64,000 nt of DNA from Anderseniella sp. (GTDB taxonomy: Bacteria; Pseudomonadota; Alphaproteobacteria; Rhizobiales; Aestuariivirgaceae), in contig DAOUPT010000004.1 of assembly GCA_030626025.1 (NCBI GenBank), forward strand, positions 1 to 64,000. Reading direction: 5' to 3'. The position numbers were made by a program, and so were the translations under genes. The notes beneath the pieces are model-generated. The model saw only the letters and a program-made list of their open reading frames with translations. It had not been told where the DNA came from and searched no databases. Below are positions 17,935 to 26,538 of the stretch, one piece after another; position 1 is the first letter of the stretch; each line of letters starts with the position of its first letter.

Positions 17935-18858
17935 TCATGGTTCCCGGTGCATTGTTGGGTGAAAGACAGGTTGCTTCTTGCGAAAGGCAAATTGCTGAAT
18001 AACTGATCCGTAACCTTTGAATCGATAGCCACCATTGGCTGTCAGATACTTTTGTTTATCTGTGCGATAAAGTTTTGGTAACTCATACCAGGCTGCATGC
18101 GGGTGGGTGTGGTGAACTATATGGAGATTATTATTGAGAAACAGCAATCCAAAAAATGGATGTGCTTCGACAATAGCCGTTCGGCCTCCAACGGTTTCGC
18201 AGGCTTGATGCTCGGCAAAAGACCGGATTAAAACCCATGAAACGCCTGGATAGATAACCAGTAAAGTATAGAGCCAAAATGGGATGTGACAGATATAACT
18301 TATCCAATAATAGACGACCAAACACCCTATGAGATGAAGAATCCATGCTTTACGAACGCCCTTTTCTCCGGCGCGAAGGCGTGAAAACTCGGTTCCATAA
18401 AACCCCCACAAACCTAACGGTGGACCCAAAACCATGCGACCAACAAAGGTATTGTTCAGTCCAAGCAAAAACAGTTTTATCGGGCCAACTTTTTCCTGCT
18501 CACACTCAGCCCAGAAATAACTCTCAGGATCCTGGTAAGGATCGGTAAGGTTCTTGTCGTTGTGATGTTTCAAGTGTAATTGCCGGTAGCGCTGAAACGG
18601 ATATACAAAAATCAGAGAAGGAAAAACCAGCGCCTCATTGACAAGAGGCCACGGGGTTGGGTGGTCGTGGACAACTTCATGTTGAAGCGATGTATGAAAT
18701 GCTGTCGCCAAAGCCGTAACAACAAACAACATCAGACATGCTGTGGCAGGGCCCCAGTTTTCATTGATTGATTGAAAATTCCAGGTTGTAACAATCCATA
18801 GAGAATAACAAATAACAACCATGATTAATGTCTGCCATTCCAGTTTTCGCAACTTCAT
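17935..18858 (-). CDS. membrane fatty-acid-desaturase-family protein
   Basis: A 307-residue diiron membrane protein with the three histidine boxes of the family: HTSLQHEVVH, HLKHHND and HIVHHTHPH. They are interspersed with about four to six hydrophobic segments. The start at 18858 (MKLRKLEW) has AAGGAC upstream; the frame extends 40 codons further but without support. Last gene of a minus-strand operon after a PLP aminotransferase (13-base gap) and a TPP enzyme. The family includes desaturases, hydroxylases and ketolases, so the substrate is open. Its association with amino-acid-type enzymes suggests a modified lipid or secondary metabolite rather than bulk fatty acid metabolism. Confidence 0.82.
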   Translation of the reverse strand: MKLRKLEWQTLIMVVICYSLWIVTTWNFQSINENWGPATACLMLFVVTALATAFHTSLQHEVVHDHPTPWPLVNEALVFPSLIFVYPFQRYRQLHLKHHNDKNLTDPYQDPESYFWAECEQEKVGPIKLFLLGLNNTFVGRMVLGPPLGLWGFYGTEFSRLRAGEKGVRKAWILHLIGCLVVYYWISYICHIPFWLYTLLVIYPGVSWVLIRSFAEHQACETVGGRTAIVEAHPFFGLLFLNNNLHIVHHTHPHAAWYELPKLYRTDKQKYLTANGGYRFKGYGSVIQQFAFRKKQPVFHPTMHREP

Positions 18859-18871
18859 TTGTTGTCCTTCC

Positions 18872-20074
18872 TTAATCCAACTGCAACACTGCCTTCTTAA
18901 TCCTTGCGATACCCTCATCAAGATCAGCATCGCCTGTGGCTGTTGAAATTCGAAAATGTGGATCGTGCTCAAAAGCACTACCTGACACTACAGCAACTGA
19001 CCATTCGTTCAAAAGGTAATTGGCAAAATCAAGTGATGAATTGATTGTTGCTCCACCGGGTATGTGTTGGCCAATGACCCCGGCACAGGATGGATAAAGA
19101 TAGAAAGCGCCTTGTGGCAACAGGCAATCAATACCCGGTGTCTGGTTGAGCGCACGAACCGAGCGGTCGCGCCGGGCCTGATAGGTTTTGACAAGTTCAT
19201 GCACGCACTCAATCGGGCCATCAAGCGCCGCGATTGCAGCAACCTGGCTGATGGAACAGGGACAACCGGTTGCCTGCGACATGACTTTGCGAACAGCATC
19301 CATTAAAATTTGCGGTCCGGCCGCATAACCGATGCGCCAACCGGTCATGGCATAGGCTTTGGAAACCCCATTTACGACAATGGTCCGGCTGGCCAAATCC
19401 GGCGCGACATTGAGAATTGAGTGGAATTGGTGATGGTCATAAATGATGTGCTCGTAGAGATCATCGGTGATGATCCACAGGTCTGGGTATCGGTGCAACA
19501 CTTCGGCAATGGCCAGCAAGTCTTGTGATGAGTAAACCGCGCCGGTCGGGTTGGAGGGCGAGCAAAGCAAGATGGCACGGGTGTTCTTTGAAATCGAGGC
19601 TGCAAGTTTCTCAGGCTGGAGAATGAAACCATCGGCCTGATCAGCCTTTACAAAAACCGGCTTTGCCCCGGCCAGTTCAATCATGCCCACATGGGACGGC
19701 CAGCATGGTGCGGCCAGCACAATTTCATCGCCCTGACTTGCCATTGCCCTGATGATATCAGCAATCAGCGGTTTGGCACCGGTTGCAACGATGATTTGTC
19801 CAAGATCAAAACGCAGATCGTTCTCGCGTTCAAATTTGCGTTGTACCGCCTGGCGAACAGCGATGGTGCCATCGGTCGGAGAATACTTTGTTTGGCCCTG
19901 CCTGATGGCCTCCGTGGCTGCCTGTTTGACGTGTTCGGGCGTATCGACATCGGGCTCGCCGGTGGAAAAATCATAGAGCTTTTTCCCTTCGGCCTGCATC
20001 AAAGCGACGGTACCCATCATGCCGGAAATTGCCGACGGTTTAAAACGATCAAGGAGAGGTGACAGTGGTGGCAT
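18872..20074 (-). CDS. class I/II PLP aminotransferase
   Basis: A 400-residue fold-type I aminotransferase. The PLP lysine lies in GVSKAYAMTGWRIGYAAGP, and the segments TKYSPTDGTIAVRQAV and LLCSPSNPTGAVYS are typical of aspartate/aromatic aminotransferase subgroup I-gamma. The start MPPLSPLLDRF at 20074 lies 4 bases after the TPP-enzyme stop with CTCAAGG ahead; the upstream open extension is not supported. Its donor and acceptor are unknown. Within the operon it could supply, or remove the amino group from, a 2-oxo acid handled by the TPP enzyme. Confidence 0.86.
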   Translation of the reverse strand: MPPLSPLLDRFKPSAISGMMGTVALMQAEGKKLYDFSTGEPDVDTPEHVKQAATEAIRQGQTKYSPTDGTIAVRQAVQRKFERENDLRFDLGQIIVATGAKPLIADIIRAMASQGDEIVLAAPCWPSHVGMIELAGAKPVFVKADQADGFILQPEKLAASISKNTRAILLCSPSNPTGAVYSSQDLLAIAEVLHRYPDLWIITDDLYEHIIYDHHQFHSILNVAPDLASRTIVVNGVSKAYAMTGWRIGYAAGPQILMDAVRKVMSQATGCPCSISQVAAIAALDGPIECVHELVKTYQARRDRSVRALNQTPGIDCLLPQGAFYLYPSCAGVIGQHIPGGATINSSLDFANYLLNEWSVAVVSGSAFEHDPHFRISTATGDADLDEGIARIKKAVLQLD

Positions 20075-20078
20075 TGTT

Positions 20079-21740
20079 TTAGCCTTGAGATTTTTTAAGG
20101 GCTGAAATGCTGGTGTCCGGGCCAAAGCTATCGGAACCAACACGTATCTCGATTAAGGTTGCCTGTTTTGCAGCAAGGGCGCGTTCAAAGGCCGGGATAA
20201 ATTGCTCGGTTGTCTCAACGATTTCACCGTTGGCACCAAATGACCGGGCAAAGGCGGCAAAATCAGGATTAACCAGATCGGTTCCGCTTACTCGGCCCGG
20301 GTGGCGGGTTTCCTGATGCATGCGGATGGTGCCGTAGCTGGAGTTGTTGATCACCAGAATAATCGGATTAACACCATATTGTACGGCAGTGGCAATCTCC
20401 TGACCGTTCATCAGAAAATCACCATCACCGGCAAAACTGACGACAATGCGGTCCGGGTATGCCACTTTGGCCGCAACGGCCGAAGGAACGCTGTAACCCA
20501 TAGCACCGGATATCGGTGCAAGGGTGGTGCGTGGTCCGCGATAGGTGAACATTTTGTTGGGCCAATCGGCGTAATTACCAGCACCATTGGTGATGATGGC
20601 GTCAGTTGGCAAGCTGGCCCGCAGATATTCCATGACCTTGCCCATGTCCACCGGCCCGGTTTGCGGCCCGAGGATCAGCGCAGACTGGAATTCTTTTCCC
20701 AATGTTTTAGTTTGTGCTGCCCAAACAGGTTTATCAATGGTGACGGCACTGTTTACGCCCTGCGCAAACAGATTGGGGTCGCAACAGATCGCCAGATCAG
20801 GGGTTAACACCCGACCCAGTTCTTCGGGTGCCGACAACACATGAATGAGTTTTTGCTGTGGCTTGGGCGCACTGACCAGCGTGTATTTTCTCACCGTTGC
20901 ATCGGCAAGACGCGAACCCACAGCGATGATCAGATCGCAGGAAGAAACATAGTCAAGCAATTGTGGGAAGCTGCCAAAGCCGAGATTGCCAATATAGCAG
21001 GGATGAGCATTATCGAAGGTATCCTGTCGGCGAAACCCGGTTGCAACCGGCAGATGATTGCGACTGGCAAAATTGTGGATGGTGCTGCGTCCTTCATCAT
21101 TCCAATTTGACCCGCCAATAACCAGCAAGGGTTTTTTTGCAACTTCAAGAAGTGTTTGTATCTGATCAAAACTATCGGCTTGCGGTGCGGATTTGACATG
21201 AAGAGCGGCTGGAAGATCGTCCACTTGAGCCAAATCAAGCAACATATCTTCGGGCAATGCCAGCGCCACCGGACCGGGACGGCCATTGTTGGCAATGGCA
21301 AAAGCGCGATTGATGAATTCAGGAATACGCTCGACCTCATCAATTTGCGCAACCCATTTTGTCATCGGTCCAAGCATCTGCTTGTAGTCGATTTCCTGAA
21401 ATGCCTCACGCTCTGTTTGATGGCGGGGTATTTGGCCAATAAGCAAGAGCATCGGTGTGGAGGCTTGAAAAGCTGAATGCAAACCGATACTGGCATTGGT
21501 CACACCAGGACCGCGGGTAACAAAACAAACGCCGGTTTTTCCGGTGGCATTGCCGTAGGCATCAGCCATGTAAGAAGCCCCGCCTTCCTGGCGGCAGGTG
21601 ATAAATGCAATCTGGTTTTGACGCTCGTGGATCGCATCAAGAGCTTCGAGATAGCTTTCTCCCGGCACGCCAAAAATTTTATCGGTGTTGTTAGCAATCA
21701 GGGCATCGATAAGAATCTGGCCACCGGTTCTTTGTTGCAT
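20079..21740 (-). CDS. thiamine-pyrophosphate-dependent, acetolactate synthase-like enzyme
   Basis: A 553-residue three-domain TPP enzyme. The catalytic Glu is in CRQEGGASYMADAYG, and a central FAD/DHS-like domain holds LLVIGGSNWNDEG. The TPP motif is GDGDFLMNGQEIATAVQYG...NNSSYG. It resembles AHAS-like proteins, but there is no regulatory subunit gene beside it, and the partners are an aminotransferase and a desaturase rather than ilv genes, so a biosynthetic AHAS role is doubtful. It is the promoter-proximal gene of the operon and diverges from the PhnZ/TmpB-like gene 181 bases away. Confidence 0.85.
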   Translation of the reverse strand: MQQRTGGQILIDALIANNTDKIFGVPGESYLEALDAIHERQNQIAFITCRQEGGASYMADAYGNATGKTGVCFVTRGPGVTNASIGLHSAFQASTPMLLLIGQIPRHQTEREAFQEIDYKQMLGPMTKWVAQIDEVERIPEFINRAFAIANNGRPGPVALALPEDMLLDLAQVDDLPAALHVKSAPQADSFDQIQTLLEVAKKPLLVIGGSNWNDEGRSTIHNFASRNHLPVATGFRRQDTFDNAHPCYIGNLGFGSFPQLLDYVSSCDLIIAVGSRLADATVRKYTLVSAPKPQQKLIHVLSAPEELGRVLTPDLAICCDPNLFAQGVNSAVTIDKPVWAAQTKTLGKEFQSALILGPQTGPVDMGKVMEYLRASLPTDAIITNGAGNYADWPNKMFTYRGPRTTLAPISGAMGYSVPSAVAAKVAYPDRIVVSFAGDGDFLMNGQEIATAVQYGVNPIILVINNSSYGTIRMHQETRHPGRVSGTDLVNPDFAAFARSFGANGEIVETTEQFIPAFERALAAKQATLIEIRVGSDSFGPDTSISALKKSQG

Positions 21741-21921
21741 TGAGTTTCTCGCTGGTTTTGACGGTATTTATTGATTTGGCGTCGCTGCAATATTGATATT
21801 GACAACCTGCAAATGGTAGCCTGAACTATTGAGTTTGTTAAACACGGCAAGCGACTATTAAGAGGTTATCAACGGCAAACTGGTGGTAGAACATCCTTAG
21901 TTAGCAAACAGGAACATGCTG

Positions 21922-22488
21922 ATGGTTGAAGTAAAATGGACCCGAATGGAAGACGGCACTAAAGAGGAATTCGAATATTTGATGACCGTCGAGGAGGAGT
22001 ATAACGCCGATCTGGTTGATCGTATTCTTGACCAACTCAAACAACTTGATGTTGACTGGGGTGGCTACAAGATCAACCGCTATCAACACAGTCTGCAATC
22101 AGCAACACGCGCTCATCGAGATGGTGCCAGTGACGAAATGGTTGTTGCCGCCCTGTTGCATGATATCGGCGATATTATCGCACCCTATAATCACAGTGAA
22201 CTGGCCGCAGCGATGCTTAAACCTTATGTCAGTGACAAAATCCATTGGATTATCGAAAATCACGGCATTTTTCAGGGTTATTATTTTCATCACCATTTGG
22301 GTGGCGACCGCAATGCCCGAGACCGCTTTAAAGACCATCAGTGGTACGATGATTGTGTGCATTTTTGCTATAATTACGATCAGAACAGTTTTGATCCGGA
22401 TTATGACACACTGCCGATATCGTTCTTTGAACCAATGGTACGCAAAGTCTTTGCGCAACCAAAGGGCCATATGGAAGTTTCAGAATAG
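21922..22488 (+). CDS. HD-domain protein, PhnZ/TmpB-like mixed-valent diiron oxygenase candidate
   Basis: A 188-residue protein. The motif YQHSLQSATRAHRDGASDEM followed by AALLHDIGD resembles PhnZ. All six PhnZ-type iron ligands have counterparts: His56, His80-Asp81, His91, His114 and Asp153. PhnZ and TmpB use such a site with O2 to cleave 1-hydroxy-2-aminophosphonates, and myo-inositol oxygenase uses a related one. The start at 21922 is chosen because AGGAAC lies at the right distance; an ATG at 21916 is too close. No Fe/2-oxoglutarate hydroxylase (PhnY/TmpA partner) is visible nearby, so the substrate is open. The 3' end overlaps the convergent gene by 9 bases. Confidence 0.72.
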   Translation: MVEVKWTRMEDGTKEEFEYLMTVEEEYNADLVDRILDQLKQLDVDWGGYKINRYQHSLQSATRAHRDGASDEMVVAALLHDIGDIIAPYNHSELAAAMLKPYVSDKIHWIIENHGIFQGYYFHHHLGGDRNARDRFKDHQWYDDCVHFCYNYDQNSFDPDYDTLPISFFEPMVRKVFAQPKGHMEVSE

Positions 22489-23202
22489 AAATTGTGAGCC
22501 TATTTCCCGCAGCAGCTTGCGGCGCATTGCGGTTTCGAAACTATCGTAGTCGCGAGCCTGTTCCACAAAAGGTGCATCGCCGCCGATAACGAATCTGGTG
22601 TAGAAATCAACCAATGGCAGCGCCTCGCCGATAATTGCCAGGCCATTGATGGTGATACCGGATTTAACCGTTATATCGCGCTCAAGCGAGGGCGAAGCAT
22701 TGACGTTATTTGTGCCATCTCCAGCTATATCGATGGTTTTTCTGACCGCTGAAAAGGGCGCCGAATGAACAAGCTCGCGGCTGTATTTTATCGCCCCGCC
22801 AATATCAGTAGCGCCGCCTTTGTAGCGACGGGTCATCGCCCGAACTCGAGTAGCGAGACTCACTAAATCGTTGCGATTCGCTACTCTTGTCCACTTGATT
22901 TTAACCGTTTGTTCCTGAAATCCAGACCATTGCATAACACCAATGGCGATAGCGCCGTGTTTGCCAGCACGAATGGCCTGGGTAACCTGTGCTGATAAAA
23001 GGGCGTTGGCCAGCCCCTGGCTCATGAGTTTGTATTCGCTGGCATCGACGCTGGCTGACACATCAAGTGCCAGTAAAAGAACCAGGTCGACTTCACTTGC
23101 AGCTCGCCCCTTTTGACTGAACAAGAGGCCGGTCGTCACCATCAGGGCAATCAAAAGGGCAAGTACCGTGCGTGGTATTTTTGCCAGTTTTTGATTTTGC
23201 AT
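22480..23202 (-). CDS. DUF1194 von Willebrand A-like exported protein
   Basis: A 240-residue protein with an N-terminal hydrophobic signal or anchor (VLALLIALMVTTGLLFS), then a VWA-like domain with the MIDAS-type motif LALDVSASVD and DIAGDGTNN. This matches DUF1194, a family of unknown function common in alphaproteobacteria. The start at 23202 (MQNQKLAK) has AGGAAA upstream. It is the last gene of the ABC transporter operon, 14 bases after the UspA gene. Confidence 0.78.
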   Translation of the reverse strand: MQNQKLAKIPRTVLALLIALMVTTGLLFSQKGRAASEVDLVLLLALDVSASVDASEYKLMSQGLANALLSAQVTQAIRAGKHGAIAIGVMQWSGFQEQTVKIKWTRVANRNDLVSLATRVRAMTRRYKGGATDIGGAIKYSRELVHSAPFSAVRKTIDIAGDGTNNVNASPSLERDITVKSGITINGLAIIGEALPLVDFYTRFVIGGDAPFVEQARDYDSFETAMRRKLLREIGSQFLF

Positions 23203-23216
23203 ACTTTTTCCTGAAT

Positions 23217-23660
23217 TTATTTCACCACCAGAACCGGGCACTTTGCGAGGGTCTCTACGCGGTGCGAGACACCACCACGAAGAATGCCTTCCATATCGCC
23301 CATGCCACGCGAGCCAATGACAATCAAATCGGCCTTGTATGATTTTGACCGGTCAATGATCGAACGAGCGATCGGGCCTTCATCGGTTTCAATTTCCACA
23401 TCTTTTAAACCGGCTTTTCGGGCCTCACTCAAAGCGCCAGCCAACAGATATTGCGCGCCCTTGCGGAGCAACTCAGGATCAAAGGTGGCCAAGTGTTCGG
23501 CCTTTGCGAAAACGCGCAAAGCGTCCGGTAATTTGTAGGGTTTGACAACGTGATAAAGCAACACCTGCGCGTCCATTGCCTTGGCAATTGCTGCACCATA
23601 GGCAACGCTGACCAAAGAGTGTTTGGAACCATCAACGGCTATCAGGATTTTTTTAATCAT
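23217..23660 (-). CDS. universal stress protein (UspA family)
   Basis: The product has one Usp domain: the N-terminal strand IKKILIAVDGSKHSL and the C-terminal ATP-binding loop GSRGMGDMEGILRGGVSHRV. The G-x2-G-x9-G-S pattern suggests an ATP-binding member. ATG 23660 has AGAGGA about 10 bases upstream; an in-frame TTG three codons earlier is less likely. It sits between the transporter ATPase and the DUF1194 gene in one operon, an unusual place for a stress protein. Confidence 0.86.
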   Translation of the reverse strand: MIKKILIAVDGSKHSLVSVAYGAAIAKAMDAQVLLYHVVKPYKLPDALRVFAKAEHLATFDPELLRKGAQYLLAGALSEARKAGLKDVEIETDEGPIARSIIDRSKSYKADLIVIGSRGMGDMEGILRGGVSHRVETLAKCPVLVVK

Positions 23661-23683
23661 GGCAAGCAATCCTCTTTAAAAAT

Positions 23684-25576
23684 TCAATGGGCTTTTGCCG
23701 CTTTGTCACCATCGGGATCAGCTTTTTCAAAGCCGTGTAATACTTGCTGTGGCGCGTTTTCGGCGGCTTCAATTTCTTCCATTGAGCGATGACAGGAGAT
23801 GAAATGATCGGGATGTGGTTCCTGTGTCGGGGCAGTTTCAAGATTGCAGGTTCCATCTATTGCTATCGGACAACGATTATAGAACGGGCAACCGGTGTCA
23901 GTGATTTCAACACCGCGGGCAATCCCCACTGCCATTTCGCGTTTTTGCATGGTTTCTTCCAGCCAGCCAACACGCAGTTCAGGTACTGATGAAATCAACA
24001 GGCGCGTATAAGGATGATAAGGTGGGGCCAGCACATGGTCCACCGGTCCCTGTTCCACCACCCGACCAGCATAAAGCACAACGATCTCGTCTGCAAATGA
24101 CCCGACTGTTGAAAGATCATGTGAAATGAAGACAAAAGAAACACCAGTTTCGTCACGCAGCTTTTTCAACAGTTTAATAACATTGGAACTGACAATGGAA
24201 TCAAGCGCTGAAGTCACCTCATCACACAACATTATTTCTGGTTTTGCCGCCAGTGCCCGGGCCAAGTTTACCCGTTGTTTCTGGCCGCCAGACAGTTCTG
24301 AGGGATAGCGGTTTTCAAACTCAACCGGCAGTTCGACCAAACGAAGCAACTTGGCAACTTCCTCGCGCCGTTCCTTGCCTTTTATGCCGCGGTAAAACTC
24401 AATCGGGCGACCAAGAATATCGCTGATCATCTGGCGCGGGTTGAGGGCGGTATCTGCCATCTGATAAACAAACTGAACTTTTTGAAGCTCCTCGGCCGAC
24501 CTGTGTTTCAAATCAGCTTCCAGTTTTTTCCCATCAAGGAAAACTTCGCCCTTGGCCGCCGGCAGCAATCCTGCAATAACTCGAGCCAGTGTGGATTTAC
24601 CGCAACCAGATTCGCCAATGACACCGACAACATGGCTGTTTTTGATTTTAACATTGATATCGCGCAACACAGTAATCACCGGTTTACCGTTAACAATGCC
24701 GCCATAACCGGCGGTCATGTTTTTGACTTCTATGTTGGGAATATCCCGGGAGTGCTCTTCATCCAATTTCTCGCCCATGCCAGCTTTTGGCGTTGGCTTG
24801 ACTGCCGCCATTAGACGTTTGGTATAGGGGTGTTTGGGGTTATTGATAATCTGCTCGGTCGGTCCCTGTTCCTGTACTTCACCAGAATAAAGAACAACAA
24901 TATGGTCGGCAACCTGAGCCACCACCGCCAAATCATGGGTCACGTAAATAGCCGCTGAGCCTTCTTCCTGAATAACTTTCTTGAAGGCTTTGAGCACTTC
25001 AATTTGCGTGGTTACATCAAGGGCTGTTGTCGGCTCATCAAGGACCAATAGATCAGGGCTTGAAACCAGCGCCATCGCCGCCATAAGGCGTTGCAATTGA
25101 CCGCCGGAAACCTGATGAGGGTAGCGTCGACCAAGCCGTTCAGGGTCGGGTAATTCAAGAGCATGATAGAGGGCAACCGCACGTCGGTTGGCTTCTTCCT
25201 GGGTTAGAGTACCGTGCAGCACCGCCGCTTCGGTTACCTGCTCACCAATGGTGATGGCCGGGTTGAAGGTCGCTGCTGCACTTTGCGCCAGATAGGCAAC
25301 CTTGTTGCCACGTATGCTGCGCTGGTCCTGCGGGTCCATGGACAAGACGTCCTTGCCATGCAGGCGCACTTCGCCGCCGGGAAATTCCAGACCCGGTCTG
25401 CAATAGGCCATGGTTGCCATTGATATGGTTGATTTGCCGGAACCGGATTCGCCAATCAGGGCGACCACCTGTCCAGCTTTTACATTGAAACTCACACCCT
25501 TGACGATGGGAATGGGTGTGCCATCTTCCTTGCGGGCCTGGATTTGCAGGTTGTCTATCTCGAATAATTCACTCAT
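23684..25576 (-). CDS. dipeptide/oligopeptide-type ABC transporter, fused double ATPase
   Basis: A 630-residue protein carrying two complete ABC domains, equivalent to DppD and DppF fused. Domain 1 has Walker A GESGSGKST, signature VSGGQLQR and Walker B LLVLDEPTTALD. Domain 2 has GESGCGKST, LSGGQKQRVNLARAL and IMLCDEVTSALD. Each domain is followed by the oligopeptide-type C-terminal extension; the second has the cysteine cluster CPFYNRCPIAIDGTC, which in relatives binds an Fe-S cluster. It sits 14 bases after the second permease. Confidence 0.94.
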   Translation of the reverse strand: MSELFEIDNLQIQARKEDGTPIPIVKGVSFNVKAGQVVALIGESGSGKSTISMATMAYCRPGLEFPGGEVRLHGKDVLSMDPQDQRSIRGNKVAYLAQSAAATFNPAITIGEQVTEAAVLHGTLTQEEANRRAVALYHALELPDPERLGRRYPHQVSGGQLQRLMAAMALVSSPDLLVLDEPTTALDVTTQIEVLKAFKKVIQEEGSAAIYVTHDLAVVAQVADHIVVLYSGEVQEQGPTEQIINNPKHPYTKRLMAAVKPTPKAGMGEKLDEEHSRDIPNIEVKNMTAGYGGIVNGKPVITVLRDINVKIKNSHVVGVIGESGCGKSTLARVIAGLLPAAKGEVFLDGKKLEADLKHRSAEELQKVQFVYQMADTALNPRQMISDILGRPIEFYRGIKGKERREEVAKLLRLVELPVEFENRYPSELSGGQKQRVNLARALAAKPEIMLCDEVTSALDSIVSSNVIKLLKKLRDETGVSFVFISHDLSTVGSFADEIVVLYAGRVVEQGPVDHVLAPPYHPYTRLLISSVPELRVGWLEETMQKREMAVGIARGVEITDTGCPFYNRCPIAIDGTCNLETAPTQEPHPDHFISCHRSMEEIEAAENAPQQVLHGFEKADPDGDKAAKAH

Positions 25577-25590
25577 CTGACCATCTTCCC

Positions 25591-26529
25591 CTAAATCATT
25601 TTCTTGGCAAGATCGCCACCGGACTTGGCCGAAATATCATCAACGATGAGGTTGATAGCAATAGTGAAAGAGGCAATGGCAAGGGCTGGCCAAATTGGTG
25701 CCAGTATGCCCCATCCTTCAGCGTATTGCATCGCTTCGAGGTTGCCACGCACCATGGAACCCCAGTCAGCATTTGGCGGTTGAATGCCAAGGCCCAAAAA
25801 GCTCAGTGACGATATGAACAGCACCACGAACACCAGTCGTAAGCCGAAGTCAGTGGCCAGTGGCATGGCCGCATTGGGCAACACTTCCCTGAAGATGATC
25901 CACCAGATGGTTTCGCCACGCGCCTGCGCCGATTCCACATAATCCATCACCATGATTTCCTGGCCATAGGCCCGAGCAATCCGGTAGACACTGGAAGCAT
26001 AAATGATCGCAGCAGTGCCGATCAGGATCGGGATTGAGGAGCCAAGTGCCACCACGATCAACAGACCCAGCATAATCGTTGGCAGGGATAAAATTGCGTC
26101 ATTGATGCGGCTGAGGATCATATCGATCCAGCCTTTTTTGACCGCCGCAGCGATACCGGCCGTAACGCCCATAAGGTAGGCAAGCAGCGTTGCAAAAAAC
26201 GAAATGCCAACGGTCATGCGAGCACCCCACAAGACGCGTGACAGGATATCACGTTCATTGTTATCAGAACCAAGCCAGTGAGTGCCTCCGCTATCAATCT
26301 CGGCACCCGGCGGCAGGTAACTGTCCATGTCAAGAATTTCAGCCTGATCATAGGGCGCAATCCATGGCCCTATGACGGCAATAATCACCCAGAAAGCAAC
26401 GACGATGACACCGAGTTTGCCGGTCCATGTCAGTTTCAGTTTTTTCTTTGGCGGTGCATCGGGCAATTCGTCATAAATCGAGGTTTCCTGATCGCTTTCT
26501 GATGCTGCAGCTTGAGTTGTATCTGTCAT
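25591..26529 (-). CDS. DppC-type ABC transporter permease
   Basis: A 312-residue inner-membrane permease. An N-terminal cytosolic tail is followed by the first helix (LGVIVVAFWVIIAVIGPWIA) and the OppC_N region ending in HWLGSDNNERDILSRVLWGAR. A BPD_transp_1 domain contains the EAA loop ESAQARGETIWWIIFREVLPN that contacts the ATPase. It is 9 bases downstream of the other permease in the operon. Confidence 0.93.
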   Translation of the reverse strand: MTDTTQAAASESDQETSIYDELPDAPPKKKLKLTWTGKLGVIVVAFWVIIAVIGPWIAPYDQAEILDMDSYLPPGAEIDSGGTHWLGSDNNERDILSRVLWGARMTVGISFFATLLAYLMGVTAGIAAAVKKGWIDMILSRINDAILSLPTIMLGLLIVVALGSSIPILIGTAAIIYASSVYRIARAYGQEIMVMDYVESAQARGETIWWIIFREVLPNAAMPLATDFGLRLVFVVLFISSLSFLGLGIQPPNADWGSMVRGNLEAMQYAEGWGILAPIWPALAIASFTIAINLIVDDISAKSGGDLAKKMI

Positions 26530-26538
26530 GATCAGGTC

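Noticed and set aside
20079-21740. Biosynthetic acetolactate synthase (ilvB) or phosphonopyruvate decarboxylase
   Set aside because: No small regulatory subunit or ilv genes are near, and the length exceeds that of phosphonopyruvate decarboxylase.
22480-23202. VWA protein as part of a MoxR-VWA or defence system
   Set aside because: No MoxR ATPase or effector is adjacent, and the sequence fits DUF1194 at the end of a transporter operon.
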